From Cyanomargarita calcarea GSE-NOS-MK-12-04C (GTDB taxonomy: Bacteria > Cyanobacteriota > Cyanobacteriia > Cyanobacteriales > Nostocaceae), in the NCBI GenBank assembly GCA_019359595.1, contig JAHHGZ010000004.1:62001-126000 (forward strand): DNA of 64,000 nucleotides, in the 5' to 3' direction. The stretch's first letter is position 1. Each line of letters begins with the position of its first letter. The notes under the pieces were generated by a model, which ran no database searches, was not told the origin of the DNA, and was given only the letters and a program-made list of their open reading frames with translations. Positions 26,076-35,423 of the stretch are shown here, in pieces. A program made the translations under genes and the position numbers.

Positions 26076-27427
26076 ATGAAACAGATTATGCAAGTTCCGA
26101 TGATTGGCAAAATTAAGAAACCCTATCCTTGGATAGTAGGATTAGTGGTGTCAAGTTTGTTGGGAATTGCTACCACTGTAACCCTTACACTCCAAGATTC
26201 CACTCCCAAATTAGACATTGCACAACAAACAGTAACAGTAGCGTCTAAAGACTTAGTTATTCAAGTCAAAGCCAGTGGTGTTGTTCAGGCTGTCCAGAAA
26301 ATTAATCTCAGTCCTAAAGGTGAAGGTCGGATAGTGCAACTGTATGTGCAAGAAGGTGATCGAGTACAGCAGAGTGAGTTAGTGGCTCGTATGGACTTTG
26401 TGCGACTACAAGCACAGATAAATCAATATAAAGGCGTTTTAGCCAAAGTTGAAGCCGAATTGGCCAAAAGCTGGCTGGAAGTCGTCCAGAAGAGATTGCC
26501 GAAGCGAGTGCTAGAGTGGCGACAGCAGAAGCTAATATTGCTGAAGCCCAAGCCAAATTTAACCATACTCGCCAGGAGCTAAAACGCTATCAAGGTTTAG
26601 TAGTACAAGGGGCAATTTCTCGCAATCAATTCAGTGAATATTTAAGTAAAGAGGGTGAGGCAAGGGCTAATCTTCAAGCCGCGCAAACTCGCTTGCAAGA
26701 ACAAAAACAAGCACTGAGCAAACTCCGTAATGGCACACGCTCAGAGGAAATAGCTCAAGCACAAGCAAGTGTTGCAGAAGCTAAGGGACAATTACAGTAT
26801 TATCAAATTCAATTGCAAGATAGCCAAATTCAGGCTCCTTTTTCTGGGAAAATCACGCGGCTATTTGTTCAAAAAGGGGATTTTGTCACACCTACGACTT
26901 CTGCCTCTTCCAGCGACGGTGCAACTTCGACATCTATAGCTGAACTTTCTGGGGGTTTGGAAATTGAAGCCAAAGTGCCGGAAGCTAGTATTGCTCAAAT
27001 AAAAGTTGGTCAGCGGGTTGAGATTAAGGTTGATGCCTATCCTAACGAGGTGTTTGCAGGTCGTGTCCGGATGATTGCACCTAGAGCGGTGAAGGAAAAC
27101 AATATTACATTCTTCAAAACTAAGGTGGCTGTCCAAACTGGTCAAGACAAATTTAAGTATGGCATGAATGTCAGGTTAGCTTTTCTGACTCAGGAGATTC
27201 CCAACGCATTAGTCGTTCCCTTGGCAACAATTGTTACCCGTCCCTCCGGTGAGACTGGCGTCATGATACCTGATGAACACAACCAAGCCACATTCCGACC
27301 TGTCAGCGTTGGTGCTACGGTTGACGAACAAATCCAGATTCTTCAAGGGATATCCAAGGGCGATCGCGTATTTATCAACCCTCCCGAAGACCAAAAAAAA
27401 GAAGGCAATACGCCAGCATTGTTCTAA
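26076..27427 (+). pseudogene. MacA/HlyD-type adaptor, single frameshift
   Basis: Frame 1 (26076-26582) encodes a membrane anchor (PWIVGLVVSSLLGIATTV), a lipoyl half with KINLSPKGEGRIVQLYVQEG, and the first coiled-coil part ending KVEAELAK. The homologous sequence continues in another frame from about 26469 (LAGSRPEEIAEASARVATAE), through a hairpin, second lipoyl half (QIQAPFSGKITRLFVQKGDF) and beta-barrel, to 27427. One base is missing or two are extra near AAAAGCTGG (26465-26473). Either decay or a sequence error. It should link an inner-membrane transporter to TolC. Confidence 0.8.
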
Positions 27428-27439
27428 TGCGAGGTTGAG

Positions 27440-28645
27440 ATGAACATTGTTGAAAGCATCAAGATGGCAGTTAAGACTCTGGCAGCTAACAAGTTACGTA
27501 GTAGCCTGACGATGTTGGGAATAATTATCGGTAATAGCTCCGTAATCGCGATGATTGGCATCGGGCAAGGTGTCCAAAATTATACCCTTGCACAGCTTGA
27601 GTCCTATGGACCTAATCTGTTAAACGTGTTTCCAGGTAGTGAAGACACAGAGGGTTTTATTGCCGAAGAACCGAAGCTAGTGTTGTCAGATGCTGAGGCT
27701 ATAATTACTCAAGCTCCAGCCGTGAAGAAAGTCGCTCCCCAGATTTCCTCAAGACTTGCGATCTCCTACCAGAACTTAAGCACGCAAGCTAATATCACGG
27801 GGACGACACCAGATTTCCTTTATGTACGTAACGCTACTGTCGTTAACGGACGTTTTTTTAACTTATCTGAACAGACGCAGAACGCCTTAGTTGTTGTTCT
27901 TGGCTCCGATCCTGCGCGAAAGTTGTTTAACAGCAATAACCCGATTGGCAAAGAAGTGCAAATCAATAATATTAGCTTTCAAGTCATTGGGGTAATGAAA
28001 AGCAAGGGTTCCGTTGGCGGAATGAATCAAGATGATGTTGTTTATATCCCAATCGCCACAATGGCAACTCAGGTAGATGGACGAATATCTCCCTACGGCA
28101 TCCCTATCGATTCGATTGAAGTCTCTGCTAAAGATAAACAAAGTATTTCTGCGGCATCGTTTCAAATTACGAATTTGCTAACACGCAGGCACGGCAAAAA
28201 AGACTTTTCTATCACTGCCAATAAATCCTTCCAGGATCTTGTCAGCCAAATTACAGGTACACTTAGCCTGTTGCTGGCTGCAATCGCTAGTATCTCCCTT
28301 TTGGTGGGAGGTATTGGTATTATGAACATCATGCTTGTCTCGGTTACTGAGCGTACCCAAGAAATCGGACTGCGGAAGGCAATAGGTGCTACCCAACAGG
28401 CTATTCTGTCTCAGTTTTTGATTGAGGCAGTGATTCTGTCAGTAACTGGGGGCTTGATTGGAACAGGTATCGGTATCGGCGGCACAATCATTGTGGGACT
28501 ACTGACTCCCTTGAAACCCGGTGTCTCCGCCACTGCCATCGCCCTCGCAGTGGGTGTTTCCGGCAGTATTGGTCTAATTTTTGGTGTGGTTCCCGCACGG
28601 CGCGCCGCTCAACTCGATCCAATTGTTGCTTTGCGAAGTGCTTAG
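27440..28645 (+). CDS. MacB-type FtsX-domain permease
   Basis: 401 residues, ATG 27440, 12 bases after the adaptor. TM1 with KLRSSLTMLGIIIGNSSVIA, a periplasmic MacB_PCD domain, then three helices with GGIGIMNIMLVSVTERTQEIG and RKAIGA, the coupling helix signature. The C-terminus ends PARRAAQLDPIVALRSA as normal, so the protein is complete. It lacks an ATPase domain, and no separate MacB/LolD-type ATPase follows: IS debris starts 8 bases after the stop. The ATPase may have been lost or be shared. Confidence 0.87.
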   Translation: MNIVESIKMAVKTLAANKLRSSLTMLGIIIGNSSVIAMIGIGQGVQNYTLAQLESYGPNLLNVFPGSEDTEGFIAEEPKLVLSDAEAIITQAPAVKKVAPQISSRLAISYQNLSTQANITGTTPDFLYVRNATVVNGRFFNLSEQTQNALVVVLGSDPARKLFNSNNPIGKEVQINNISFQVIGVMKSKGSVGGMNQDDVVYIPIATMATQVDGRISPYGIPIDSIEVSAKDKQSISAASFQITNLLTRRHGKKDFSITANKSFQDLVSQITGTLSLLLAAIASISLLVGGIGIMNIMLVSVTERTQEIGLRKAIGATQQAILSQFLIEAVILSVTGGLIGTGIGIGGTIIVGLLTPLKPGVSATAIALAVGVSGSIGLIFGVVPARRAAQLDPIVALRSA

Positions 28646-28653
28646 GATGAAAA

Positions 28654-28900
28654 ACTGGAGTTTTTGCGGTGATTGGTACTCCGACCTCTGCACCCAAACC
28701 TCGCGGAAAGTCCCCTGGTTGGCAAACAGGAAAAAAGCGTCACCGTAAAAACCGATGCCCAATTGTTAAAAAACAGTAACTCCACCACGTAAAGAACCAT
28801 CAGTTGCGGTTTAATACTCAAGATTATTCATAATTTTGCTAAGTCTCTGATTGACTCAGCCTTGCTGGGTCTTTTTGCATGGCTTAGTCTAAACTCCAGT
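28654..28900 (+). mobile_element. IS remnant copy 1: transposase 3' end plus right end
   Basis: Ends ACTGGAGTTT (28654) and AAACTCCAGT (28900) are inverted. Inside, frame 28672-28779 encodes a transposase tail IGTPTSAPKPRGKSPGWQTG then KKRHRKNR. After the stop come a hairpin terminator (GACTCAGC / GCTGGGTC TTTTT) and the right end. Bases 28735-28900 are almost identical to 30823-30989. The transposase C-terminus resembles IS4/IS701-like cyanobacterial elements. An internal deletion derivative. Confidence 0.75.
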
Positions 28901-28906
28901 TAGAAG

Positions 28907-29101
28907 GAATGGCGGATAATTCTCAATCAAACCGTCAATTGTACTGGTTCGGAATTAGCACGGATGGTAGAGAAAGCAGCGCGATCGCTCTTTTATCAAC
29001 AAAGAGAAATAGAAATTGGGTTACAGGAATTGTTGGAACAATGGGAAATTATGGTTCCCTTATACGTGCGGGATACAGATAGGATATTGGCGATCGCGTA
29101 G
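28907..29101 (+). pseudogene. C-terminal fragment of an AAA ATPase
   Basis: The frame reads LNQTVNCTGSELARMVEKA, then ARSLFYQQREIEIGLQELLE and MVPLYVRDTDRILAIA, then TAG. This matches the C-terminal lid region of Ycf46-type cyanobacterial AAA ATPases, where SGxEL precedes the sensor-2 helix. No 5' part; it begins 6 bases after the IS right end, so IS-associated deletion is likely. Confidence 0.55.
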
Positions 29102-29205
29102 CGGTTCCCTTGGAGCATCTTTTTGTTGAATTGTAGTTTGTCCCGATTAATTGGGTGCAATTGCCTCCCTTTACCAAAATATCGCTCGATTGATAATCTG
29201 CTCGA

Positions 29206-30102
29206 TTATTCCCGTTGCATATTTAGCCAAGTCTCCAAATCGTCTACACTCGCAAAATCGAGCAATGCTTCCCCTAGATTTTCCAACTGCTCGGTCGATA
29301 ATTCTCGCACGCGATCGCTTAACCCTGGATCGATTTCCCCAAGCCGACGATTTAGCAGACGGATAATTAAACGTTGCTCTCCTTGCTGTTCTCCTTGTTG
29401 GATGGCTTGCGCTTTGTCTCTTTGGTATAGTGGCTCCAATCGCATAATCAACTCCCGATCGTCCTCATCTAATTCTTGATTAATTCTTAAATTTTCCCGC
29501 AGGCTGTAAACCAGTTCCAGTGTTACTTGTTGATAGGGATGATTTAATGGTAACGCTTGTAGTTCAGTGATGGCTTGTTCTTGAATCTTTCCTCGACCCA
29601 AAATCCTCAACCATAAAGTTTCTGGTGTTCGTGGTAGTTGGTGTATGGCAACAATCGCTGTTCGTAAAGCATCACCGAGAAAGTATACACCAGGGGCAAA
29701 TTCCTCGTTTTGGGTTGCATTAAAGCTGGATAATACCGTCGCAGATGCGGTTGGGGTCAAAATCCACAGTTTGGGTATTATTTCCGCTTGCAGTTTGGTT
29801 TTATTGGTTTTCGCTTCCCGTCGCAGTTTGGCTTTTGCTTCCAATACTTTGACAATACAATCGCAAATTTCATCACTAGATGCTGGGTTCCGAAATGGCT
29901 CTAATATTGCAGGGTATGCCGCGAATTTACCTAATAATCCTAATACTTCTAAATTAGGGCTTGGTTGGTTTTTCGGAATAAAGTAAATATCGATTTCTTT
30001 GATTTCGCTCGATAATTTCTCGGATGGTTTGACTTCTCCATAATCTTTGAGCAATTCTTCGAGGTAGTCCTTGGCAAATTGGTCGTGTATAAATCGAGTC
30101 AT
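29206..30102 (-). CDS. Rpn-family protein with C-terminal DUF4351
   Basis: 298 residues, ATG 30102. The N-terminus MTRFIHDQFAKDYLEELL with YGEVKPSEKLSSEIKEIDIYF is the cyanobacterial Rpn-like nuclease region. The C-terminus RLLNRRLGEIDPGLSDRV followed by LSTEQLENLGEALLDF is DUF4351. A QQGEQQGEQ stretch links them. Nuclease residues are less clear than in the Rpn protein at 8326. Function unknown beyond possible DNA cleavage or recombination. Confidence 0.8.
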   Translation of the reverse strand: MTRFIHDQFAKDYLEELLKDYGEVKPSEKLSSEIKEIDIYFIPKNQPSPNLEVLGLLGKFAAYPAILEPFRNPASSDEICDCIVKVLEAKAKLRREAKTNKTKLQAEIIPKLWILTPTASATVLSSFNATQNEEFAPGVYFLGDALRTAIVAIHQLPRTPETLWLRILGRGKIQEQAITELQALPLNHPYQQVTLELVYSLRENLRINQELDEDDRELIMRLEPLYQRDKAQAIQQGEQQGEQRLIIRLLNRRLGEIDPGLSDRVRELSTEQLENLGEALLDFASVDDLETWLNMQRE

Positions 30103-30384
30103 TTACTGCTGGTTTTGTAGATGCAGATGCTATTATCCTATGATTTGATAGTAATTAAGAGGAATTTTTGAGGATTTGACGGGTAGCTTAACTGTAAGGC
30201 TTATTGTCAGACATTGCGCTTGGTAAAAACAAAAATATAAAGGCTATATTTTAGGATTTTTTCGGCTGCGATAAGCTGGAGTATTTACGCTGCGCGTATT
30301 GCAATTTTAGTGTAGATAAATTGGTGGGCGATCGGTTTTCTAGTAATTAGGTTTAATAGAGAAAGTCAAAACAGGAGATTGGTG

Positions 30385-30645
30385 ATGACGCAACAAATTT
30401 CAAGAGAGGAATTACAAACCCACCCTTTCAAAATTACCGATGTTGTATCTTACCTCCACCAACAAGGATGGCAAGCCGTAAACCACCCCAACCCGCGTTT
30501 ATTGGTTTTTCAAGGTGAGAAAGATGATGTAGGAAATCCCATCCAGCTTGTGCTACCCAGTCAAAACAGCTTTGAAGATAGCGATCGCTTACTAAAAAAA
30601 GCGATAAATTTACTAGCTGCGATTAAAGGAAAATCTCCACAATAA
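30385..30645 (+). CDS. Small conserved-looking protein, unknown
   Basis: 86 residues from ATG 30385; AGGAGA lies 7 bases before it. Sequence contains FKITDVVSYLHQQGWQAVNH and LVFQGEKDDVGNPIQLVLP. Soluble, alpha/beta. The 'xDVxxYLxxxGW' start recalls N-terminal modules of phage/defence-associated proteins, but no firm family. Lies between two IS remnants. Confidence 0.55.
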   Translation: MTQQISREELQTHPFKITDVVSYLHQQGWQAVNHPNPRLLVFQGEKDDVGNPIQLVLPSQNSFEDSDRLLKKAINLLAAIKGKSPQ

Positions 30646-30712
30646 ATTCTAGATTTAGTTACTCAAACAACTGGGAATGATACAAACGAGACTTAATAAA
30701 TCCTAAAATAAA

Positions 30713-30821
30713 CTAATTACTATTTCCTAAAGCTTTAGCAACTCTAACAACAATATTTTCCTGGGCACAAGCACCCAACAAATAAATAGCCTTGCGATTT
30801 TTCTGGTAGGCAAAATATTCC
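30713..30821 (-). pseudogene. C-terminal gene remnant cut by IS end
   Basis: The minus frame reads YFAYQKNRKAIYLLGACAQE followed by NIVVRVAKALGNSN and TAG at 30713. It begins directly at the border of IS remnant copy 2 and has no start. Family not recognised. Confidence 0.4.
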
Positions 30822-30822
30822 A

Positions 30823-30989
30823 AGCGTCACCGTAAAAACCGATACCCAGTTGTTAAAAAAAACAGCAACTCCACCACGTAAAGAATCATCAGTTGCGGTT
30901 TAATACTCAAGATTATTCATAATTTTGCTAAGTCTCTGATTGACTCAGCCTTGCTGGGTCTTTTTGCATGGCTTAGTCTAAACTCCAGT
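30823..30989 (+). mobile_element. IS remnant copy 2
   Basis: Nearly identical to 28735-28900: transposase tail KRHRKNRYPVVKKNSNSTT (stop 30880-30882), the GACTCAGC/GCTGGGTC terminator and the right end AAACTCCAGT. In copy 1 the frame ends earlier because of indels in the A-run. Direct orientation relative to copy 1. Confidence 0.75.
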
Positions 30990-31087
30990 GAAAAACCAAT
31001 GCGATAAATTATACTAGCAGCAAATAAAACCCGGAAAGGTGTATGGCTCAACCCTATTAATTGCTACACTGTTGCCAAGGTAAAAAC

Positions 31088-31801
31088 TTAAATTGTATCT
31101 GGGTCAATATTTAATTCTCGCAGTCTAGCAGCAAATCGTTCAGCACGTTGAGCTTCTTGTTCTGCGCGTTGAGTTTCTTGTTCTGCCACTTCTTCTGGTG
31201 TTGGAACTAACTGTCCCTCTGGTGTAAAAAATCGCAATAATCCTTGATGAACTCCTAAGTACAACCCTAACTGTTGACTCCATAAATGTCCTTGAGCATT
31301 GGGTTGTAAAGATTCATATTTACCATCGACTAAATGAAAACCAGCAAATTCTAAACTTTCTGGGTCGAACCAAAAATAATCGGGCGTACGGAAAGTATCT
31401 TGGTAAAGTGTTTTCTTAAAATCTTTGTCTATATTCGCGGTTGATGGGGATAGAGTTTCTAAAATCACATTCGGATACTTGCCGTCTTCTTCCCAAACCG
31501 TCCAACTTTTGCGGGTTTTGCGTTCAGCATCTAACACTACAAAGAAATCTGGTCCCCTGAAATCTTCTGATTTGCGTTTATTTAAACTGTAATAAATAGT
31601 TAAGTTACCAGCAGCATAGAAATCGGTTCTATCTCGCCATAACCACTTTAGGCATTTGAGTAAGAGCATTATCTGCTCTAGATGCAGTTCGGTTTCCAAG
31701 GGAGGTTCATCGCTGTATAAATCACTTGGAGGAAGAATAACATTTTCTCTAATGTAAGCGGCACTATCTAGAGGAATTTCTAATTCTTTGGCAAGAGACA
31801 T
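31088..31801 (-). CDS. Uma2-family (PD-(D/E)XK) endonuclease-like protein
   Basis: 237 residues, ATG 31801. Core motifs RGPDFFVVLDAE and YPNVILETLSPSTANIDKD match the Asp/Glu/Lys nuclease site of Uma2 (DUF820); TPDYFWFDPESLEFAGF follows. A C-terminal EQETQRAEQEAQRAERFAAR coiled coil is typical of the cyanobacterial members, present in many copies per genome. Biological role unknown. Confidence 0.88.
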   Translation of the reverse strand: MSLAKELEIPLDSAAYIRENVILPPSDLYSDEPPLETELHLEQIMLLLKCLKWLWRDRTDFYAAGNLTIYYSLNKRKSEDFRGPDFFVVLDAERKTRKSWTVWEEDGKYPNVILETLSPSTANIDKDFKKTLYQDTFRTPDYFWFDPESLEFAGFHLVDGKYESLQPNAQGHLWSQQLGLYLGVHQGLLRFFTPEGQLVPTPEEVAEQETQRAEQEAQRAERFAARLRELNIDPDTI

Positions 31802-31861
31802 AGCGATATTACAGCATTTAATATTTATGTATTTATTCTAGCGCTGCTGTTGTCAAGACGC

Positions 31862-31983
31862 GATATATCTCAATACGCTTGGTGTTAAGGAGAATCGTAG
31901 GTTGGGTTGAGGCTTTGCGAAACCCAACCGGGAGCAGCGATACCAGGTTTTTTGCGCTAACACCAAGCGTATTGCGATATATC
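31862..31983. repeat. MITE-like element with 26-base inverted ends
   Basis: GATATATCTCAATACGCTTG... at 31862-31887 is matched by its inverted copy at 31958-31983 with one mismatch. The interior has GGTTGGGTTGAGGC / GAAACCCAACC. No gene inside. It sits just upstream of the CHAT-TPR gene. Confidence 0.8.
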
Positions 31984-32051
31984 TTATCTTTAAAGATAAG
32001 GAATTTAATGTTGGAGTTCAAACTCTACAATTGAGCATAGAGGAATAGAAC

Positions 32052-34682
32052 ATGGTCAGAAAAAAATCTAAATTCCGCGAAATCAAACGCCTCTTAAGTA
32101 TAATGCTGCTTTTAGTTATGTTCTTAGGCACGGGGTTATTAGCGCCCACCTTCGCCAATGTGACAACCAAAACTGCTATTGTTCAAAGCTTGCCCAATAC
32201 CCGAGACTTGGTGGAAGAGGGAAGAAAATTTTATGAAGCGGAACGGTTTAATGATGCTGTTGCAATATGGCAACAAGCGGTGACTCCATTTCAAACTAAT
32301 GGTGATGAGCAAAGACTTGCCATGACATTGGGCAATCTATCATTAGCTTATCAACAACTGGGACAGTGGACGCAAGCAGAAAGTGCCATTGCTCAGAGTT
32401 TAAATCTTCTAGGATATCCACAACACACTGGCAAAGGAAATGTAGAAATCCTTGCCCAAGTTTTAGATATCAAAGGTCGTCTGCAATTGGCTGTTGCAAA
32501 AGCTGAAGATGCCCTAACAACTTGGCAACAATCCCTTGACATTTATACCAAATTAGGTAACAGTAACGCAATTATTCGCAACCGTATCAACCAAGCACAA
32601 GCATTGCAAACTCTGGGGTTTTATAATCGAGCTAGAAAGACTTTATGCGAAAGTAGCCAAATTTTACAAAATCAACCAAACTCGCTGCTTAAAGTTACAG
32701 GATTGCGTAGTTTCGCCAACGTTCTGCTTCTTACAGGTGATATGCAAGCATCGCAGCAGGGTGATTTAAAAGCATCGCCACAGTGTTATTTAAAGACACC
32801 TCAACAATTATTGCAACAAAGTTTAGAAATAGCTTACTCGTTATCAGATAAAGAAGCTCAAGCTGATGTTCTCTTAAGTCTGGGTAATACATCTTTTGCT
32901 CAACAGCATACCCCAGCAGCCATCGATTTTTATCAAAAAGCTGCCAATACTGCCACTTCAGCAACTACGCGCATCCAAGCTCAAGTTAATCAACTAAGAG
33001 TATTACAAGAAACCGAGCAATTAAAACCTTTAACAGCGTTGTCGTTGCAAATCCAAAGCCTCATTCCTAACTTACCCATTAATCGCACCGCAATTTATGC
33101 TCGAATCAACTTTGCCGAAACTCTAATGCGATTGGAAGATAAAAAATCCGCAGACATCCTCCCTAAGCTAGATATTGCCCAGCTATTGTCCACTTCTATC
33201 CAGCAAGCAAGAAGTCTGCAAGATAAACGCACAGAATCCTATGCTCTCGGTGTTCTCGGTAGGTTGTACGAACAAAACCAGCAATTTCAAAATGCCCAAG
33301 ACCTCACCCAGCAAGCTTTACTGATGGCTTCTGCTATCGATGCTAAAGATATTGGCTATCGTTGGCAATGGCAAATAGGACGTTTACTTAAAAATAAGGG
33401 AGATACGAAAGGAGCAATCGCATCTTACACGGAAGCAGTAAATAACCTCCAGGCTCTCCGTAACGATTTATTTGCCGTCAATCCAGAGGTTAGGTTTTCC
33501 TTTCGCAAGGAAGTCGAACCCGTGTACCGAGAGCTAGTTGACTTACTTTTGCAACCTGGAGGAAATCAACCCAGTCAAGAAAATATCGAGCAAGCTAGCA
33601 ATACAATCGAATTACTACAAATAGCCGAACTAAACAACTTTTTTCGCAACAATTGTTTGAATGCTAGGGTTTCGAGTCAAAAGCAAGACCCAACAGCAGC
33701 AGTAATTTATCCATTTATTTTACCAGACCGATTAGAGGTCATCCTACATTTGCCACAAAATCGTTGGCTGCACTACAGTACCCTTGTAGGTGAAAAAGAA
33801 GCGCGAACTACTTTAAAGCAATTACAGCAAGATTTACCAAAACCGCACACCCTGCGACAGGTTCAGTCCTTATCCCAAAAGGTATACAACTGGTTGATTG
33901 AACCTGCACAAACAGCCCTGGCTGAAAGCAAAACTTCTACTTTAGTGTTTGTACTTGATGGTTCGTTGCGGAATATCCCAATGGCGGTTCTCTACGACGG
34001 CAAACAATATCTGATTGAAAAATATAGCATTGCTTTGACCCCTGGTTTGCAACTGATTGAACCCAAACCATTGCAGAAAGAATTAAAAGCGATCGCTGCA
34101 GGATTGACGGAATCAAGTTCTGGATTTTCGGCATTACCTAACGTCAAGCTGGAATTAGAGGAAATCCGCTCTCAAATACCCAGTAGCATACTTCTGAATC
34201 AAGAATTTACCAAAACGGCTTTGCAAAACCGGATTAACTCTCTACCTTTCCCGGTCGTTCATCTGGCAACCCACGGTCAATTTAGTTCCAAGGCTGAGGA
34301 AACATTTATTGTTGCTTGGAATGACCGTATTTATGTTAAAGACTTGAATAAGTTAGTGCGAACTATCGAGCAAAACAGGCCAGAAGCGATTGAATTGCTC
34401 ATCCTAAGTGCTTGTCAAACAGCTACTGAAGATGAACAAGCTGCTTTGGGTATTGCTGGTGTAGCTTTCCAAGCAGGGGCACGCAGTACTATTGCTTCGC
34501 TGTGGAACTTGGATGATAAGTCCACTGCCGTATTAATGAGTAAATTTTACCAAGATTTAGGCAATAAAAAACTGACTAAAGCCGAAGTGCTTCGTCGTGC
34601 CCAACTGGGTCTTTTGCAAAATCCTGAGTATAAACGTCCGAGATTTTGGGCACCTTATGTTCTGGTAGGTAATTGGCTGTGA
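32052..34682 (+). CDS. Secreted TPR-CHAT protease
   Basis: 876 residues, ATG 32052 with GAGGAA upstream. An N-terminal signal/anchor (LLSIMLLLVMFLGTGLLAP) is followed by TPR units (about 50-470) and a C-terminal CHAT caspase-like domain (about 570-876). The catalytic pair is visible: His741 in VVHLATHGQFSS and Cys788 in LLILSACQTA, with the GAxSxIASLW motif after it. Cyanobacterial CHAT-TPR proteins are numerous and often cluster with hemagglutinin, DUF928 and CHASE2 genes, as here. Substrate unknown. Confidence 0.9.
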   Translation: MVRKKSKFREIKRLLSIMLLLVMFLGTGLLAPTFANVTTKTAIVQSLPNTRDLVEEGRKFYEAERFNDAVAIWQQAVTPFQTNGDEQRLAMTLGNLSLAYQQLGQWTQAESAIAQSLNLLGYPQHTGKGNVEILAQVLDIKGRLQLAVAKAEDALTTWQQSLDIYTKLGNSNAIIRNRINQAQALQTLGFYNRARKTLCESSQILQNQPNSLLKVTGLRSFANVLLLTGDMQASQQGDLKASPQCYLKTPQQLLQQSLEIAYSLSDKEAQADVLLSLGNTSFAQQHTPAAIDFYQKAANTATSATTRIQAQVNQLRVLQETEQLKPLTALSLQIQSLIPNLPINRTAIYARINFAETLMRLEDKKSADILPKLDIAQLLSTSIQQARSLQDKRTESYALGVLGRLYEQNQQFQNAQDLTQQALLMASAIDAKDIGYRWQWQIGRLLKNKGDTKGAIASYTEAVNNLQALRNDLFAVNPEVRFSFRKEVEPVYRELVDLLLQPGGNQPSQENIEQASNTIELLQIAELNNFFRNNCLNARVSSQKQDPTAAVIYPFILPDRLEVILHLPQNRWLHYSTLVGEKEARTTLKQLQQDLPKPHTLRQVQSLSQKVYNWLIEPAQTALAESKTSTLVFVLDGSLRNIPMAVLYDGKQYLIEKYSIALTPGLQLIEPKPLQKELKAIAAGLTESSSGFSALPNVKLELEEIRSQIPSSILLNQEFTKTALQNRINSLPFPVVHLATHGQFSSKAEETFIVAWNDRIYVKDLNKLVRTIEQNRPEAIELLILSACQTATEDEQAALGIAGVAFQAGARSTIASLWNLDDKSTAVLMSKFYQDLGNKKLTKAEVLRRAQLGLLQNPEYKRPRFWAPYVLVGNWL

Positions 34683-34688
34683 CATCTA

Positions 34689-35282
34689 CTAATTAACAAA
34701 ATCGCGCCACATCCCAGTCATAGAGTAGGAATCACTAATTTCAATTGGGCAGAATTTCTGAAAACCGTACCGTTCGTAAAATGAGATATTACGAGAATTA
34801 GAAGACACAAGATAACAACCATTTTTTTTTGTATCGGCATAATTCATAACTGGTTTTAACAAACTTTCGCCAATTCCTTTTCCCCGTGCCTCCGGTTTCA
34901 GAGCAATAAAAAACACTTCGCAATGGGGAGCTTCGGGTTCACTAGCACCAACTTTTTGGATTAGTTCTTCAAAACGTTTTCCCGATTCAATACCACAAAA
35001 ATGCGATGTAGTCGAAATAATTTCAGCCAGCATTTGTTCAAATTGCTCGTTAAAAATTTCTACTTCCGCAGGATACCAAATACAGGCTCCTTGTTCTTCT
35101 GGTGCAATAATGATTTCACCTCGCTCCATTGCATCAGTTGCGAATAGCTCAAAGAATGCATTTAAAGCTTGGAATTTATTTGCATTTTCACCAAAAATAA
35201 AGGCAAAACTGGGGTCATCAATAAAACCCTGTGTTAAGATTTGTGCGGTTTTTTGAATTTGTGTCTGAGAATTTTTCAACAT
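34689..35282 (-). CDS. GNAT-family N-acetyltransferase
   Basis: 197 residues, ATG 35282. The acetyl-CoA binding loop EARGKGIGESLLKPVM and SSNSRNISFYERYGF, a typical strand-7/C-terminal pattern, mark a GNAT. N-terminal FIDDPSFAFIFGE resembles acetyltransferases of small-molecule type. Convergent with the CHAT gene, 6 bases apart. Confidence 0.85.
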   Translation of the reverse strand: MLKNSQTQIQKTAQILTQGFIDDPSFAFIFGENANKFQALNAFFELFATDAMERGEIIIAPEEQGACIWYPAEVEIFNEQFEQMLAEIISTTSHFCGIESGKRFEELIQKVGASEPEAPHCEVFFIALKPEARGKGIGESLLKPVMNYADTKKNGCYLVSSNSRNISFYERYGFQKFCPIEISDSYSMTGMWRDFVN

Positions 35283-35423
35283 CAGATTCTGGCCTCTGCT
35301 GATATTTTTTACAAATGATGTTGAAGTAAGGACCGAAGTTGGAAGAAGGAATAGCTAATAAAAATGCGCGTTCTGAGTTTAGAGCTTCAGTAAAAAAAAA
35401 GATGTTTTTCGAGACATATTGAA

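Noticed and set aside
28488..28762. Minus frames over the end of the MacB-type gene
   Set aside because: Antisense of conserved permease sequence and IS debris.
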